Notes: generated from the letters alone by a model not told the origin. Positions 17,016 through 24,742 are shown, counted from the first letter of the stretch. The stretch: 41,572 bases of DNA from Caldilineales bacterium (GCA_024102915.1 JAGFJG010000163.1:1-41572); one strand, 5' to 3'. A program made the numbers and translations.

Positions 17016-18158
17016 ATGAATTCGCGTGAACGTCTACTCATGTCGCTGAATCATCAGGAACCTGACCGTGTTCCCATCGATTTAGGCGGCATCGTTACCG
17101 GTATCACCAAGGGCGCCAACGCTTCCCTTAAAGCCCATTTGAACATCGAAAGCGCTGACCCCGTCATTGATCGCATTCAACAGCTTGCCGCACCCAGTGA
17201 TCTCCTCCTCGATCGATTGCATGTCGACACACGCTATCTCTTCCTCAGCGCTTCGCGGGATTGGAGCGATATTGCGCTAACCGATGATACTTATCAGGAT
17301 GAATTTGGGGTGGTGCGCAAAGCCGCCATTTCACCGCTCGATGGCGACGTCCTCTATTATGATTTCATTGATCATCCCCTTAAGAATGCGGAAACGGTTT
17401 CCGACATAGCCAGATTCAATTGGCCGAATCCGCATGACCCGGCTCGGTTCGCCGGTTTGGAAGAAAAGGCCAAAGCACTGTATGAGCAAACTGATTATGG
17501 GGTCATGGTTAACCTGATTGGCTCTATTTTCGAGTTTTCCTGGTATTTGCGAGGCTATATCAATTTCTTCGAGGATATGTTGCTACGCCCAGAGATGGCG
17601 ACGGCTCTTCTCGATGGAATGCTTGAATTTCAGATGGCCCTGATGGGTGAAACGCTCGAAAGAATTGGCCCTTATTTGTCTGTGGTTATGACCGGTTCCG
17701 ACCTGGGCACGCAGCGAGGACCGGCCATGTCCCCTGAAACCTACAAGAGCCTGATATGGCCACGCTACCGCAAGTTTTGGGACATGATAAAATCCAAGAC
17801 CAACGCCAAGCTTTTCTATCATTCGTGCGGCAGCATTCTGCCGATGATTCCTTTGCTCATTGATGGCGGCGTCGATGTCATTCATCCCGTCCAGCCTTTG
17901 GCCGTGGGCATGGGTGAGCGCAAGAAACTCAAACGTGAATTCGGTGACAAGCTGGCATTTTGGGGCGGATTCGACCAGCAAGATGTCCTTCCTTTTGGCA
18001 ACCCAGCTCGGGTGCGAGATGAAGCGAAACGACTGCTGGATGAGTTCATGCCTGGGGGCGGGTTTGTCTTCGCAGCTGGACACAATATCCAGGCTGACGT
18101 GCCCCCAGAAAATATCATTGCACTCTTTGATACCGTTTACGAGTATGGGCGCTACTAG
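17016..18158 (+). CDS. Uroporphyrinogen decarboxylase-like methyltransferase (MtaA/MtbA-like branch)
   Basis: A 380-residue TIM-barrel protein. It begins with NSRERLLMSLNHQEPDRVPID, the standard opening of the URO-D-like methyltransferase group. The barrel strand KLFYHSCGS holds His269 and Cys271, the H-x-C pair that binds zinc in MtaA/MtbA methylcobamide methyltransferases. The third ligand, usually Cys, seems to be His356 in FAAGHNIQADVPPENI, as in many environmental members. So this paralog keeps a methyltransferase-like metal site, while the one at 5039-6208 does not. ATG 17016 follows GGAGG (17006-17010). It is transcribed alone, divergent from the minus operon. It is the best candidate here to move methyl groups to or from the corrinoid protein at 10456-11088. 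Confidence 0.82.
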   Translation: MNSRERLLMSLNHQEPDRVPIDLGGIVTGITKGANASLKAHLNIESADPVIDRIQQLAAPSDLLLDRLHVDTRYLFLSASRDWSDIALTDDTYQDEFGVVRKAAISPLDGDVLYYDFIDHPLKNAETVSDIARFNWPNPHDPARFAGLEEKAKALYEQTDYGVMVNLIGSIFEFSWYLRGYINFFEDMLLRPEMATALLDGMLEFQMALMGETLERIGPYLSVVMTGSDLGTQRGPAMSPETYKSLIWPRYRKFWDMIKSKTNAKLFYHSCGSILPMIPLLIDGGVDVIHPVQPLAVGMGERKKLKREFGDKLAFWGGFDQQDVLPFGNPARVRDEAKRLLDEFMPGGGFVFAAGHNIQADVPPENIIALFDTVYEYGRY

Positions 18159-18317
18159 GCAGGGTAAGATTCCAGGTAACCGAACATAAAACTAATCAGT
18201 TTCGCCGATGATTTCGCCTGATCGGTTTGTCTTTGCGCGCCTTGCGTCAGGCCGGCAACAGGTTATCCCAGTCGTAGATGTGGGGATAGATCGGGTGGGT
18301 CATGGCGCAAAATCGAT

Positions 18318-18366
18318 CGTTGCGCCGTTGGCGCAACGAAGGGCGGAGGCGCAAAACCGCCTCCGC
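18318..18366. repeat. Two adjacent GC-rich hairpins
   Basis: CGTTGCGCC (18318-18326) pairs with GGCGCAACG (18330-18338) over a 3-base loop; right beside it GCGGAGGC (18343-18350) pairs with GCCTCCGC (18359-18366). They lie about 160 bases after the URO-D-like gene and could end its transcript, though no T-run follows. Confidence 0.5.
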
Positions 18367-18374
18367 AAGACAAA

Positions 18375-18418
18375 GGAATCAGGAGATCAGAAATCAGTAG
18401 TCAGTGTCCAGCAATCAG
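18375..18418. repeat. Degenerate heptamer tandem repeat (NNNTCAG type)
   Basis: Units ending in CAG recur with ends at 18382, 18390, 18397, 18404, 18411 and 18418, a step of 7 after a first step of 8. Examples are AAATCAG, TAGTCAG, TGTCCAG and CAATCAG. The array overlaps the 3' end of the truncated formylglycine-enzyme-like fragment. Confidence 0.55.
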
Positions 18419-18554
18419 GACTATGCACGAGAGACGGGACGACCACCACCCGAAATCCGAAGTCGAAGAGCCAGAGACTCGGGGTGGAGTAGCTGCGGGC
18501 GGCCAAAGTGACGTCTTTGGCGTTCCCATAATAAGCGCCACCTTTCATATAGTA
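18387..18554 (-). pseudogene. C-terminal fragment of a formylglycine-generating enzyme (SUMF1-like) gene
   Basis: The minus strand between the IS end and a TGA at 18387-18389 encodes about 55 residues including GGAYYGNAKDVTLAARSYS and TPSLWLFDFGFRVVV. This is the hallmark end of FGE/SUMF1-family proteins (R-x-x-x-x-P, then GFRVV). Everything N-terminal is missing: the frame runs into the left end of the IS982-type element at 18555, and no FGE-like sequence is seen beyond the other end at 19484. The last ~17 codons after GFRVV run through heptamer repeat DNA and look like read-through of a changed 3' end. It is a gene relic, probably cut by the IS and a later deletion. Confidence 0.65.
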
Positions 18555-19484
18555 ACTCAAGTTGCGACCTACAGGAGGTGACTCACACTTAGAGCCCGTA
18601 CAAACAGAGCGACTTTGAGTTCGAACCCAGCGGCAGAGACAGCATGAATATGTTTCGGCAGACGTCTTTCGAGCAAGCTGCTGGCAGTTTCGACCATTTT
18701 ACGATAGTGCTGCTGCAGATATCGCCACCACGGAGGCAGTTGACGCTTGGAGTTCTTCTTGCGGAACGGTAGGAGTTGTATATCTGCTTCCGCCATGAGG
18801 TCTTCTACGAGGCAATCATTGTAGGCTTTGTCGCCGAAGATGCTTGAGCCTTCAGGTAAGTCAAATTGAAAGGCTTTGAGACCAGCGATATCGGCAGTGC
18901 CGCCAGGGGTGAGGAAGAACTCAACCGGATGACCCGTCTCGGTCACCAGCAGATGCACTTTCAACCCATAGAAATAGCGGCGTTTGCTGGCTATGTAGCC
19001 TCGAAAGTCCTCGGTTTGCTAGATTCTGCACCGAGATATGCGAATGTTGTCGCAGACGGGCACAGGAAAAGTATCCAGACTGTAGCGATTCTCTGCATTC
19101 AACGCCTTCCAGGTCTCGGCCAGAACGGCGAATAGCGACTCTATCAAATGACTGATGCGATGTAAGCGGCGATTGAATCGACTCTTGCTCAACATCTTGG
19201 GCATGTACCTTGGCTCCCGCAATTGAAGACGGGCCAACTCGTAGTTACAGCCAAAGTACAACGCTGATACCAGTCCCGTGGTCAGCACTTCGGCATCATT
19301 CATGTCACATTGATGGTTCTCATAATGACCAATGCTTTTCAGAAAGTCGTCACAAAGACAATAAAGCACTACAATCTGGTCGTCCATGGTGCATCTCCTG
19401 GTCCCGTTGGGGTTCGATCACCTTCCAACTTATCAGGTATGCCCATGGACTTTCAAATCATCTTCTCAAGGTAGCAACTTGGGT
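18555..19484 (-). mobile_element. IS982-family insertion sequence, about 930 bp
   Basis: Terminal inverted repeats are visible: left ACTCAAGTTGCGACCT (18555-18570), right end read inward ACCCAAGTTGCTACCT (19469-19484), 14 of 16 identical. They begin with the AC(C/T)C typical of IS982 elements. The single transposase gene is on the minus strand and fills most of the element. No clear target-site duplication was found at the borders, which fits an old insertion or a later rearrangement. Length is close to the ~1 kb usual for the family. Confidence 0.75.
18569..19387 (-). pseudogene. IS982-family transposase with an in-frame amber stop
   Basis: One frame of 273 codons runs from ATG 19387 to the stop at 18569, broken only by a TAG at 19019-19021. 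The first part (122 residues) has MNDAEVLTTGLVSALYF and LDTFPVPVCDNIRISRCRI; the second continues without any shift into [51 protein letters not shown] and the [12 protein letters not shown] stretch that carries the last acidic residue. In family members the interrupted position is normally a Tyr, so a single base change from TAT/TAC explains the stop. The DDE catalytic residues are otherwise kept, so the damage is recent. The element should be immobile unless the amber codon is read through. Confidence 0.85.
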
Positions 19485-19531
19485 TAGATAGAGTGATCTT
19501 TCCTGGACATTCCCAATGAGAACCCTATACT

Positions 19532-20968
19532 TTAACTCGTGCCGAAGCGTAAGATAACCACACTGCCCCGCGCTTCCTCACTCTCGATCGAAATCGTTCC
19601 ACCCATACCCTCGACCAGAGTTTTGGCAATCGGCAGTCCCAGGCCAAGTCCCGAAGTCATCTGACTATTATCCCCACGATAAAATCGGTCGAATATTCGT
19701 TCAAGGTTCTCAGGCGACATGCCAGGACCATGGTCTTGAACCCGTATTTCGGCAAGTGATCCGTTCGGCCCAGCCTGCACATCGATCTCGCCGCTCGAAT
19801 GCTTCAAGGCATTGTCCAGCACAATCAACATCACCTGCTTGAAGGCATCCCGATCTCCCAGGATGTGAAGGCCCGGAGATACCGCTAGACGAACAGGACG
19901 CTCTGTCTCCAGCAGGTGCATCTGGCGCACTGTGTCCTCCAACAGCGGTTGGAGCAACAGAGGCTCTTTGACCAGATTGCGTCCGGCATCGGCGCGCGCC
20001 AGCATCAACAGATCATTTACCAACCGGATTAAACGATCGCTTTCTTCCGCCAGATCAGTCAAGATATCGGTCTGCACTTCTGCGGGAGCAGGAGGTTCAT
20101 GGCGCAATAACTCAACATTCCCGCGCAATGTGGTCAGGGGCGTGCGTAATTCGTGGGAAACATCTGCTACAAAATCGCGCTGCATCTGCAAGGAATGTTC
20201 TACTTTCTCGTAGGCTTGTTGAAGGCGTTCCAGCATCTGATTGAATGTACTAGCCAGGCGACCGATTTCATCAGGTGGGCCGGAATACGCCACCCTGCGG
20301 GTAAAGTCGCGCTCATCACCGATGCTTTGCGCCGTCAGGGTAATGCGATCGATAGGGCGCAAGGCCAGCCCCGAGAGCAGCCAGCCGGCAGCGAAGGCAA
20401 CAAGAATCGTAAGAAAACCAGCCCCGATCAGCGTGGTTGCCAGTGTTTGCAGGTTTCGATTGCGCTCGGCCAGAGAGCGAGCCACCTGTACGATCGCCGT
20501 CGTTTCCCCGTTTTGTATAACAGGGCGACTGTAAATGAGCATTTCTTCGCCATCGACGTTGGTGGTTTCCAACCAGCCCTGACCAATCTGTACGGCGATC
20601 AAACCCTCGGCGCTTAGTGGGAGTGCATCCTCCTCCCGGCCAAAAGGACTGACCAGGAGGTTGCCTTCGGCATCCAGGATGCGGATGATCTCGCGTTCGC
20701 GCAGGTCCTGAAATAGCTGTTCATTTGCGAATTCATCGAACGACTGGGGTTGTGGCGGTTTCGGGGGCGGGTTATCCTGGCTCGGCGATTCAGATATCAT
20801 CCGGATCGCTGTTTCCGAGAACCTGCTGCTGCTCTGGTAAAGGTCGCTCTTGAGCGCGCTCAGGGAATCCTGAGCCTGAATCGAAAAAAGCGCTATGCCA
20901 AAGATAAATAGGGTCAGGGTGAGGATGGCGGTATAGAGCAATGTCATACGCAGTCGGATAGACATCAT
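19532..20968 (-). CDS. Sensor histidine kinase (two-component system)
   Basis: A 478-residue membrane kinase. Two membrane segments (about 8-30 and 178-200) flank an extracytoplasmic sensor of about 145 residues with a Pro-rich stretch (NPPPKPPQPQ, 66-75). A HAMP linker (about 200-252) follows, then HisKA with the phospho-acceptor His272 in VSHELRTPL, and an HATPase domain with N-box LDNALKHS, G1 DHGPGMS, F-box FDRFYRG and G2 GLGLGLP. ATG 20968 overlaps the stop of the regulator gene (ATGA), so the pair is translationally coupled. It phosphorylates the regulator encoded upstream. The signal is unknown; the divergent envelope genes suggest an envelope or surface-carbohydrate cue. It ends near the right end of the IS element. 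Confidence 0.93.
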   Translation of the reverse strand: MMSIRLRMTLLYTAILTLTLFIFGIALFSIQAQDSLSALKSDLYQSSSRFSETAIRMISESPSQDNPPPKPPQPQSFDEFANEQLFQDLREREIIRILDAEGNLLVSPFGREEDALPLSAEGLIAVQIGQGWLETTNVDGEEMLIYSRPVIQNGETTAIVQVARSLAERNRNLQTLATTLIGAGFLTILVAFAAGWLLSGLALRPIDRITLTAQSIGDERDFTRRVAYSGPPDEIGRLASTFNQMLERLQQAYEKVEHSLQMQRDFVADVSHELRTPLTTLRGNVELLRHEPPAPAEVQTDILTDLAEESDRLIRLVNDLLMLARADAGRNLVKEPLLLQPLLEDTVRQMHLLETERPVRLAVSPGLHILGDRDAFKQVMLIVLDNALKHSSGEIDVQAGPNGSLAEIRVQDHGPGMSPENLERIFDRFYRGDNSQMTSGLGLGLPIAKTLVEGMGGTISIESEEARGSVVILRFGTS

Positions 20969-21642
20969 TCCTCCCGCAACGCATAACCGACGCCGCGCAC
21001 GGTCTGGATCAATCGGGGGTCGCCATCCGCTTCCAGCTTCTTGCGCAAGTAACCGATGTAGATTTCGAGGACGTTGTCGTTTCCGTCGAAATCATAGCCC
21101 CACACTTCGTCCATTATCTGTCTGCGTTCCAATGCCTGGCGAGGGTGGCGTAGCAGTAGATGCAGCAAATTGAACTCCGTCACCGTCAGCGCGAGAGGTC
21201 TGTCTCCGCGGTACGCTTCATGGGTGGTTGGGTCCAACGTCACGTCAGCATAAGAAACAATCTGTTTTTCGGGTTGCGATTCCACACGCCGCAACATGGC
21301 ATGTACCCGTGCCACCAGTTCGGCCGGAGCAAAAGGTTTGACGAGATAATCATCGGCGCCTGACTCCAAACCTTCTACCCTGTTCTCAATGGCGTCACGC
21401 GCGGTCAACATCAAAATCATGGTGTGATTCTCATCAGCGCGCATCCGCTGCATCAGGGTCAACCCATCCATCTGCGGCATCATCCAATCCAGAATGATGA
21501 GGTCGGGCCGCTGCGCCTGCACCAAAGGCAATGCTTCCAGACCATTACTGGCCGTAAGTACGTTCAGGTTTTCATAGGTAAGCGTGCGCTGAAGCATTTT
21601 CAGCAGTTTGGAATCATCGTCGACGATTAACACGGTGGGCAT
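20965..21642 (-). CDS. OmpR/PhoB-family response regulator
   Basis: A 225-residue regulator: a receiver domain with the acidic pocket DDD (8-10), phospho-acceptor Asp52 (LDWMMPQMDG) and Lys102 (LVKPFAP), then a winged-helix DNA-binding domain ending in EIYIGYLRKKL and IQTVRGVGYAL. The start is ATG 21642 with GAGG about eight bases ahead; the open frame to 21720 is upstream DNA. The gene shares its upstream region with the divergent DUF4405 gene. A -10 like TATACT (21662-21667) and a direct repeat of TTCACAG (21692-21710) lie before it, suggesting autoregulation. Confidence 0.93.
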   Translation of the reverse strand: MPTVLIVDDDSKLLKMLQRTLTYENLNVLTASNGLEALPLVQAQRPDLIILDWMMPQMDGLTLMQRMRADENHTMILMLTARDAIENRVEGLESGADDYLVKPFAPAELVARVHAMLRRVESQPEKQIVSYADVTLDPTTHEAYRGDRPLALTVTEFNLLHLLLRHPRQALERRQIMDEVWGYDFDGNDNVLEIYIGYLRKKLEADGDPRLIQTVRGVGYALREE

Positions 21643-21661
21643 GGGGCAACCTCGTTTCCAT

Positions 21662-21710
21662 AGTATAGCACCTGTCATGGTAGGTGGCGTTCCTGTGAAA
21701 ACGCTGTGAA
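21662..21710 (-). promoter_or_regulatory. Promoter and candidate operator of the two-component operon
   Basis: On the minus strand two TTCACAG words (21704-21710 and 21693-21699) are spaced exactly 11 bp, followed by TATACT (21662-21667) with no good -35 box. This layout fits activation by an OmpR-type regulator bound as a dimer just upstream of RNA polymerase. The 19-bp operator matches the site at 22741-22759 in 16 of 19 positions. Confidence 0.6.
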
Positions 21711-21740
21711 TCGGTGTCAAACGGTCGATTTCTCAGCCAA

Positions 21741-21812
21741 TTCACAGGATATCTTAGGGATTCTCACAGAGTCGACCGCTATCATCACAGTCGTTGACAT
21801 CAAACCTCACAA
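21741..21812 (+). promoter_or_regulatory. Array of four (T)CACA(G/A) half-sites ahead of the DUF4405-like gene
   Basis: CACAG/CACAA words start at 21743, 21765, 21786 and 21808, steps of 22, 21 and 22 bases, two helical turns each. TTCACAG and CTCACAG are the clearest copies. They occupy the region just ahead of ATG 21833 and probably bind the response regulator encoded on the other strand. Confidence 0.5.
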
Positions 21813-21832
21813 TTTTCCAAGGAGCAATCAAC

Positions 21833-22339
21833 ATGCCCGCAAAGACCAATCTCACCCTCGATCTGATTATTTTCACTGCCTTCGTGGCAGTGGCAAATCC
21901 CGCCCTGACCGGAATGACTATCCACGAATGGCTGGCGCTGGCTTTCGGCGCAGCAATCATCACTCATCTGCTTTTTCATTGGAACTGGATTGCAGCAATC
22001 ACACGGAAATTCTTCCATAAGTTATGGCATCAATCGCGCCTGAACTACGTGGTGAACCTGGCTTTCTTTGTAGCCGTGACCGCCACCATGCTGAGCGGTG
22101 TCCTGATCTCGAAAAGCGCTCTGCCCATTTTGGGCATCGACCTGCATGCCGGTCAGCAATGGAAGATGATCCACACCCTGGCTGCGGACGCCTCCCTGAT
22201 TCTGTTGGGCCTGCATTTCGCCCTGCACATCAAATGGGTTGTCTTCAATCTGAAGAAACATATCGTTACACCCGTGATCCGCTTAATCCCACGCCAACGC
22301 ACCAGGTCACTGGCTGCACAGACACGCATTGATGGTTAA
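21833..22339 (+). CDS. DUF4405-like membrane protein (cytochrome b-type four-helix domain)
   Basis: A 168-residue membrane protein with four hydrophobic helices (about 8-27, 31-52, 68-90, 112-135). Conserved His residues lie in or near them: HEWLAL, THLLFHWNW, MIHTL and HFALHIKW. This pattern resembles DUF4405/cytochrome-b561-type proteins that bind haem between helices. The start is ATG 21833 with AAGGAG (21819-21824) upstream; the longer frame from 21794 lies in operator DNA. It heads the plus-strand set and is divergent from the regulator/kinase pair. A role in membrane electron transfer is possible; haem binding is inferred only from the His pattern. Confidence 0.7.
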   Translation: MPAKTNLTLDLIIFTAFVAVANPALTGMTIHEWLALAFGAAIITHLLFHWNWIAAITRKFFHKLWHQSRLNYVVNLAFFVAVTATMLSGVLISKSALPILGIDLHAGQQWKMIHTLAADASLILLGLHFALHIKWVVFNLKKHIVTPVIRLIPRQRTRSLAAQTRIDG

Positions 22340-22366
22340 TCTCAATAATCCTTCGAGGAATGGAAC

Positions 22367-22738
22367 ATGAAAACCGTACTACAATTACTCGTCATCCTAT
22401 TGGCTGTCGCCCTGGTGGCTGGCAGTCTCTATCTGCTGGTCGAAAACACCAACCTTGCCAACATCCTCATTACCGTCCCCGCCGGCAATGCCTCTGCCGC
22501 CGTGAGCGATAGAGTGCTTATAGAAATGCCGGAACGCCCGGAAGGCGCGCACGAAGGCGAAGACCATCACAGCACTTCGCTCACGCAAGGCCTGGCGGAT
22601 GTGTGCGGCTCACTGGCGAAGATATCGCTGATCACCGTCTTCATCTTGTTCGTGCAGTTTGTCATAGCGCGTCTGCAGCAGCGACGCAGATGGATGCTCA
22701 ATTTCCACGTGGACCGAAGCGATCGCTCGACGGTTTGA
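22367..22738 (+). CDS. Small membrane protein of unknown function with two membrane segments
   Basis: A 123-residue protein, not recognised. Residues 4-25 form a membrane segment, followed by an external loop (about 26-80) with an acidic/His-rich stretch (RPEGAHEGEDHH, about 57-68), then a second segment (about 84-103) and a basic tail (RLQQRRRW). The His/Glu cluster could bind a metal. ATG 22367 has GAGGAA shortly before it. It follows the DUF4405-like gene by 27 bases and is probably its partner. Confidence 0.7.
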   Translation: MKTVLQLLVILLAVALVAGSLYLLVENTNLANILITVPAGNASAAVSDRVLIEMPERPEGAHEGEDHHSTSLTQGLADVCGSLAKISLITVFILFVQFVIARLQQRRRWMLNFHVDRSDRSTV

Positions 22739-22740
22739 AG

Positions 22741-22780
22741 TTCACAGCGAACTCACAGGTATTTCTTGGCCTGGTCACAG
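22741..22780 (+). promoter_or_regulatory. Candidate response-regulator operator before the VTC-domain gene
   Basis: TTCACAG (22741-22747) and CTCACAG (22752-22758) are 11 bp apart; a third GTCACAG ends at 22780, 22 bp further. The first 19 bases nearly copy the operator of the two-component operon. A possible -10 (TACAGT) lies at 22791-22796. This implies a second promoter inside the gene row, starting at the VTC gene. Confidence 0.55.
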
Positions 22781-22823
22781 CTTTGGACACTACAGTGTGA
22801 AACGTAAAGGACAAAATGCTCCC

Positions 22824-23729
22824 ATGAATCGACTCTGTAACACTATCCGCAAATTTAATCGCTTTGAACTCAAATACCTGATCACACTGCAACAAGCCGA
22901 GCAGTTGAAGACAACCCTCGGCAAATTTATGAGCCCGGATATCCATGGACACAACAACGGTCATTACACCCTGACAAGCCTGTATTACGATTCACAGGCA
23001 TTGCGTTGCTTCTGGGAAAAGGAAAGCGGTATCAAGTTCCGGCGCAAGCTACGGATACGCCGCTACGAGACCGGCGAGCCGCTGATGGCAGATACACCGG
23101 TGTTTGTGGAGATTAAACAGCGAGTGGACCGGGTGACACAGAAGCGCCGGGCTATTTTGCCGTACAGCAATGCGCTACAGCTATGTAACGATCGCCAGAT
23201 TCCCGAACACGCTCCAGAAGACAAAGATACGATCGAAGAGATATTTGTGTTTCTTTGGCAATACAACCTGGCTCCAACAACGATCGTACGTTATGACCGG
23301 CAGGCTTTCATCGGTAGCGAATATGACATCGGCTTGCGCGTGACATTCGATACCTCACTCAGCTTTCAGGCTCACCCCTTGCATTTACATGAATCCAACC
23401 GTGCTTTGCCGATGTTGCCCGCCAACCTGGCCGTGATGGAGATCAAAGTCAATGAGCGCATTCCCCATTGGCTGACCGAAATGATCTCGGCCAACAACCT
23501 GCAACTTGTGCGGGTGAGCAAATACTGTCGCAGCATCGAGTCCGCTCAGGAAATGCAATCGCTTCGCTGGCGCAGATTCCCGGCGGAAAGCTCCAATGAA
23601 GTGCTTGCCTCGACGCTCCAACTTTTCCAGCCGCACGCCTGGCAGGAAGGAGATAGACACCACACTCAACCAATAACATCAATGGAGAAAACCAATGGAC
23701 ATATTCAACTTCCAAGATTTAACCAGTGA
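22824..23729 (+). CDS. VTC domain-containing (polyphosphate polymerase-like) protein
   Basis: A soluble protein of about 301 residues with the VTC/TTM tunnel fold pattern: FNRFELKYLI (11-20) with the ExK pair, LTSLYYDS, KFRRKLRIRRYE (71-82) with paired basic residues, VFVEIKQR (93-100) and a late VMEIKVNERIP. These charged strands bind polyphosphate or nucleotide in VTC4-type enzymes. Bacterial members next to DUF4956 genes are widespread, but their reaction is not established. ATG 22824 is preferred, although GTG 22797 in frame is possible since AAAGGA sits between them. The 3' end overlaps the DUF4956 gene by 35 bases, so translation is coupled. Confidence 0.82.
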   Translation: MNRLCNTIRKFNRFELKYLITLQQAEQLKTTLGKFMSPDIHGHNNGHYTLTSLYYDSQALRCFWEKESGIKFRRKLRIRRYETGEPLMADTPVFVEIKQRVDRVTQKRRAILPYSNALQLCNDRQIPEHAPEDKDTIEEIFVFLWQYNLAPTTIVRYDRQAFIGSEYDIGLRVTFDTSLSFQAHPLHLHESNRALPMLPANLAVMEIKVNERIPHWLTEMISANNLQLVRVSKYCRSIESAQEMQSLRWRRFPAESSNEVLASTLQLFQPHAWQEGDRHHTQPITSMEKTNGHIQLPRFNQ

Positions 23730-24375
23730 ATTTACCGTTATCGAAGTCTTGATCGTCTTGTTGCTTAGCTTTGCGCTCAGCGCATCGATCGGCTGGATTT
23801 ATCAGTTCACGCATCGCGGGACATCTTACACGCAGAGCTTTGTCTTCACTCTGGTGTTGAACGGCATGGTGGTGGCATTGGTCATGTTGATTGTCGGATC
23901 AAACCTCGCCCGCGCCTTTTCGCTCGTCGGCGCCCTATCCATCATCCGTTTTCGTAACGCTGTCAAAGAGCCGCGTGATGTCGGGTTTATCTTCTTCACA
24001 ATGGCTGTAGGCATGGCTGTTGGCACTCGCTTTTATCTACTTGCCATCATTGCCACCATCGTCATCAGCCTATTGATTCTCCTCATGACCCGCATGGATT
24101 GGTACGCCCGGGAGATGTCCAGCCAGATACTCCGCATTCAGGTGGCGAATGGCACGCCTTTCGACTCGATATTCGAACGTGTTTTCTTGAAATACACCCA
24201 TACCTCGGAGCTCATCGGCGTTGAATCCGTGCATAGTGGTCTGTTGACAGAACTCACTTACAGCATTGGTTTGCGGAAATCAAACCAGGTTCAGGATTTT
24301 CTGGCCGAGATCAGAAGCCTCAACGATGACTACAAGGTATCACTGTACGCTGGTTACAACAGCGCCGATCTCTGA
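23695..24375 (+). CDS. DUF4956 domain-containing membrane protein
   Basis: A 226-residue protein with about four membrane helices in the first 140 residues and a cytoplasmic alpha/beta domain afterwards. Family marks are FALSASIGWIYQFTHRG, GSNLARAFSLVGALSIIRFR with its conserved SIIRFRNAVKEPRD motif, and FFTMAVGMAVGTRFYLLA. DUF4956 proteins regularly accompany VTC-domain proteins and are thought to form the membrane part of the same system. ATG 23695 has GGAG (23682-23685). The overlap with the VTC gene suggests equal dosage. Confidence 0.87.
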   Translation: MDIFNFQDLTSEFTVIEVLIVLLLSFALSASIGWIYQFTHRGTSYTQSFVFTLVLNGMVVALVMLIVGSNLARAFSLVGALSIIRFRNAVKEPRDVGFIFFTMAVGMAVGTRFYLLAIIATIVISLLILLMTRMDWYAREMSSQILRIQVANGTPFDSIFERVFLKYTHTSELIGVESVHSGLLTELTYSIGLRKSNQVQDFLAEIRSLNDDYKVSLYAGYNSADL

Positions 24376-24439
24376 TACAGAGCAAGCAACTGTCTCAATA
24401 GCACGAAATAGACACCAGAATACCAAGGAGATAATGGAC

Positions 24440-24742
24440 ATGTTTTCCAAAATTGATAACAGTGTCGTCAGAGCGAATCCGTATGAAATCTCAGCCGGCG
24501 TAGATGAATCAATAATTGAAAAAGTCTGGCGAGACCTGGATAGGCAAGTACCTCGTGAACAGATAAGCCGAGTAGTCGACGAAGTCACGCTAGGTTTTCA
24601 AGATGCAACGGTAACAGCGTTCTTGCCCATTCTGGTGCATCGACGAGCGCTGGAACAGCTTCGCCAGGAACTTGAGAAAATGGATTCAGCAGACGAAACT
24701 CTGGCGAATAAGCCAAATTCAGCCACGAGAATCGCAGCATAA
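24440..24742 (+). CDS. Three-helix-bundle (DUF3562-like) small protein
   Basis: About 100 residues, soluble and helical. IEKVWRDLDRQVPREQISRV, the VTLGFQDATVTAFLPIL stretch and HRRALEQLRQEL resemble the three-helix-bundle dimerisation domain (DUF3562) found mostly in actinobacteria. ATG 24440 is nine bases from AAGGAG (24425-24430); ATG 24434 in the same frame is too near to it. The product may be a regulator or scaffold. It follows the DUF4956 gene by about 60 bases. Family assignment is from pattern memory and only moderately sure. Confidence 0.6.
   Translation: MFSKIDNSVVRANPYEISAGVDESIIEKVWRDLDRQVPREQISRVVDEVTLGFQDATVTAFLPILVHRRALEQLRQELEKMDSADETLANKPNSATRIAA

Noticed and set aside
18375..18418. 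CRISPR array
   Set aside because: The periodicity is 7 bases without spacers, and no repeat of 24-37 bases with unique spacers occurs anywhere in the window.
18208..18492. 94-codon plus-strand frame after the third URO-D-like gene
   Set aside because: It runs through two hairpins, a heptamer array and the antisense of the formylglycine-enzyme fragment; low-complexity product without family features.
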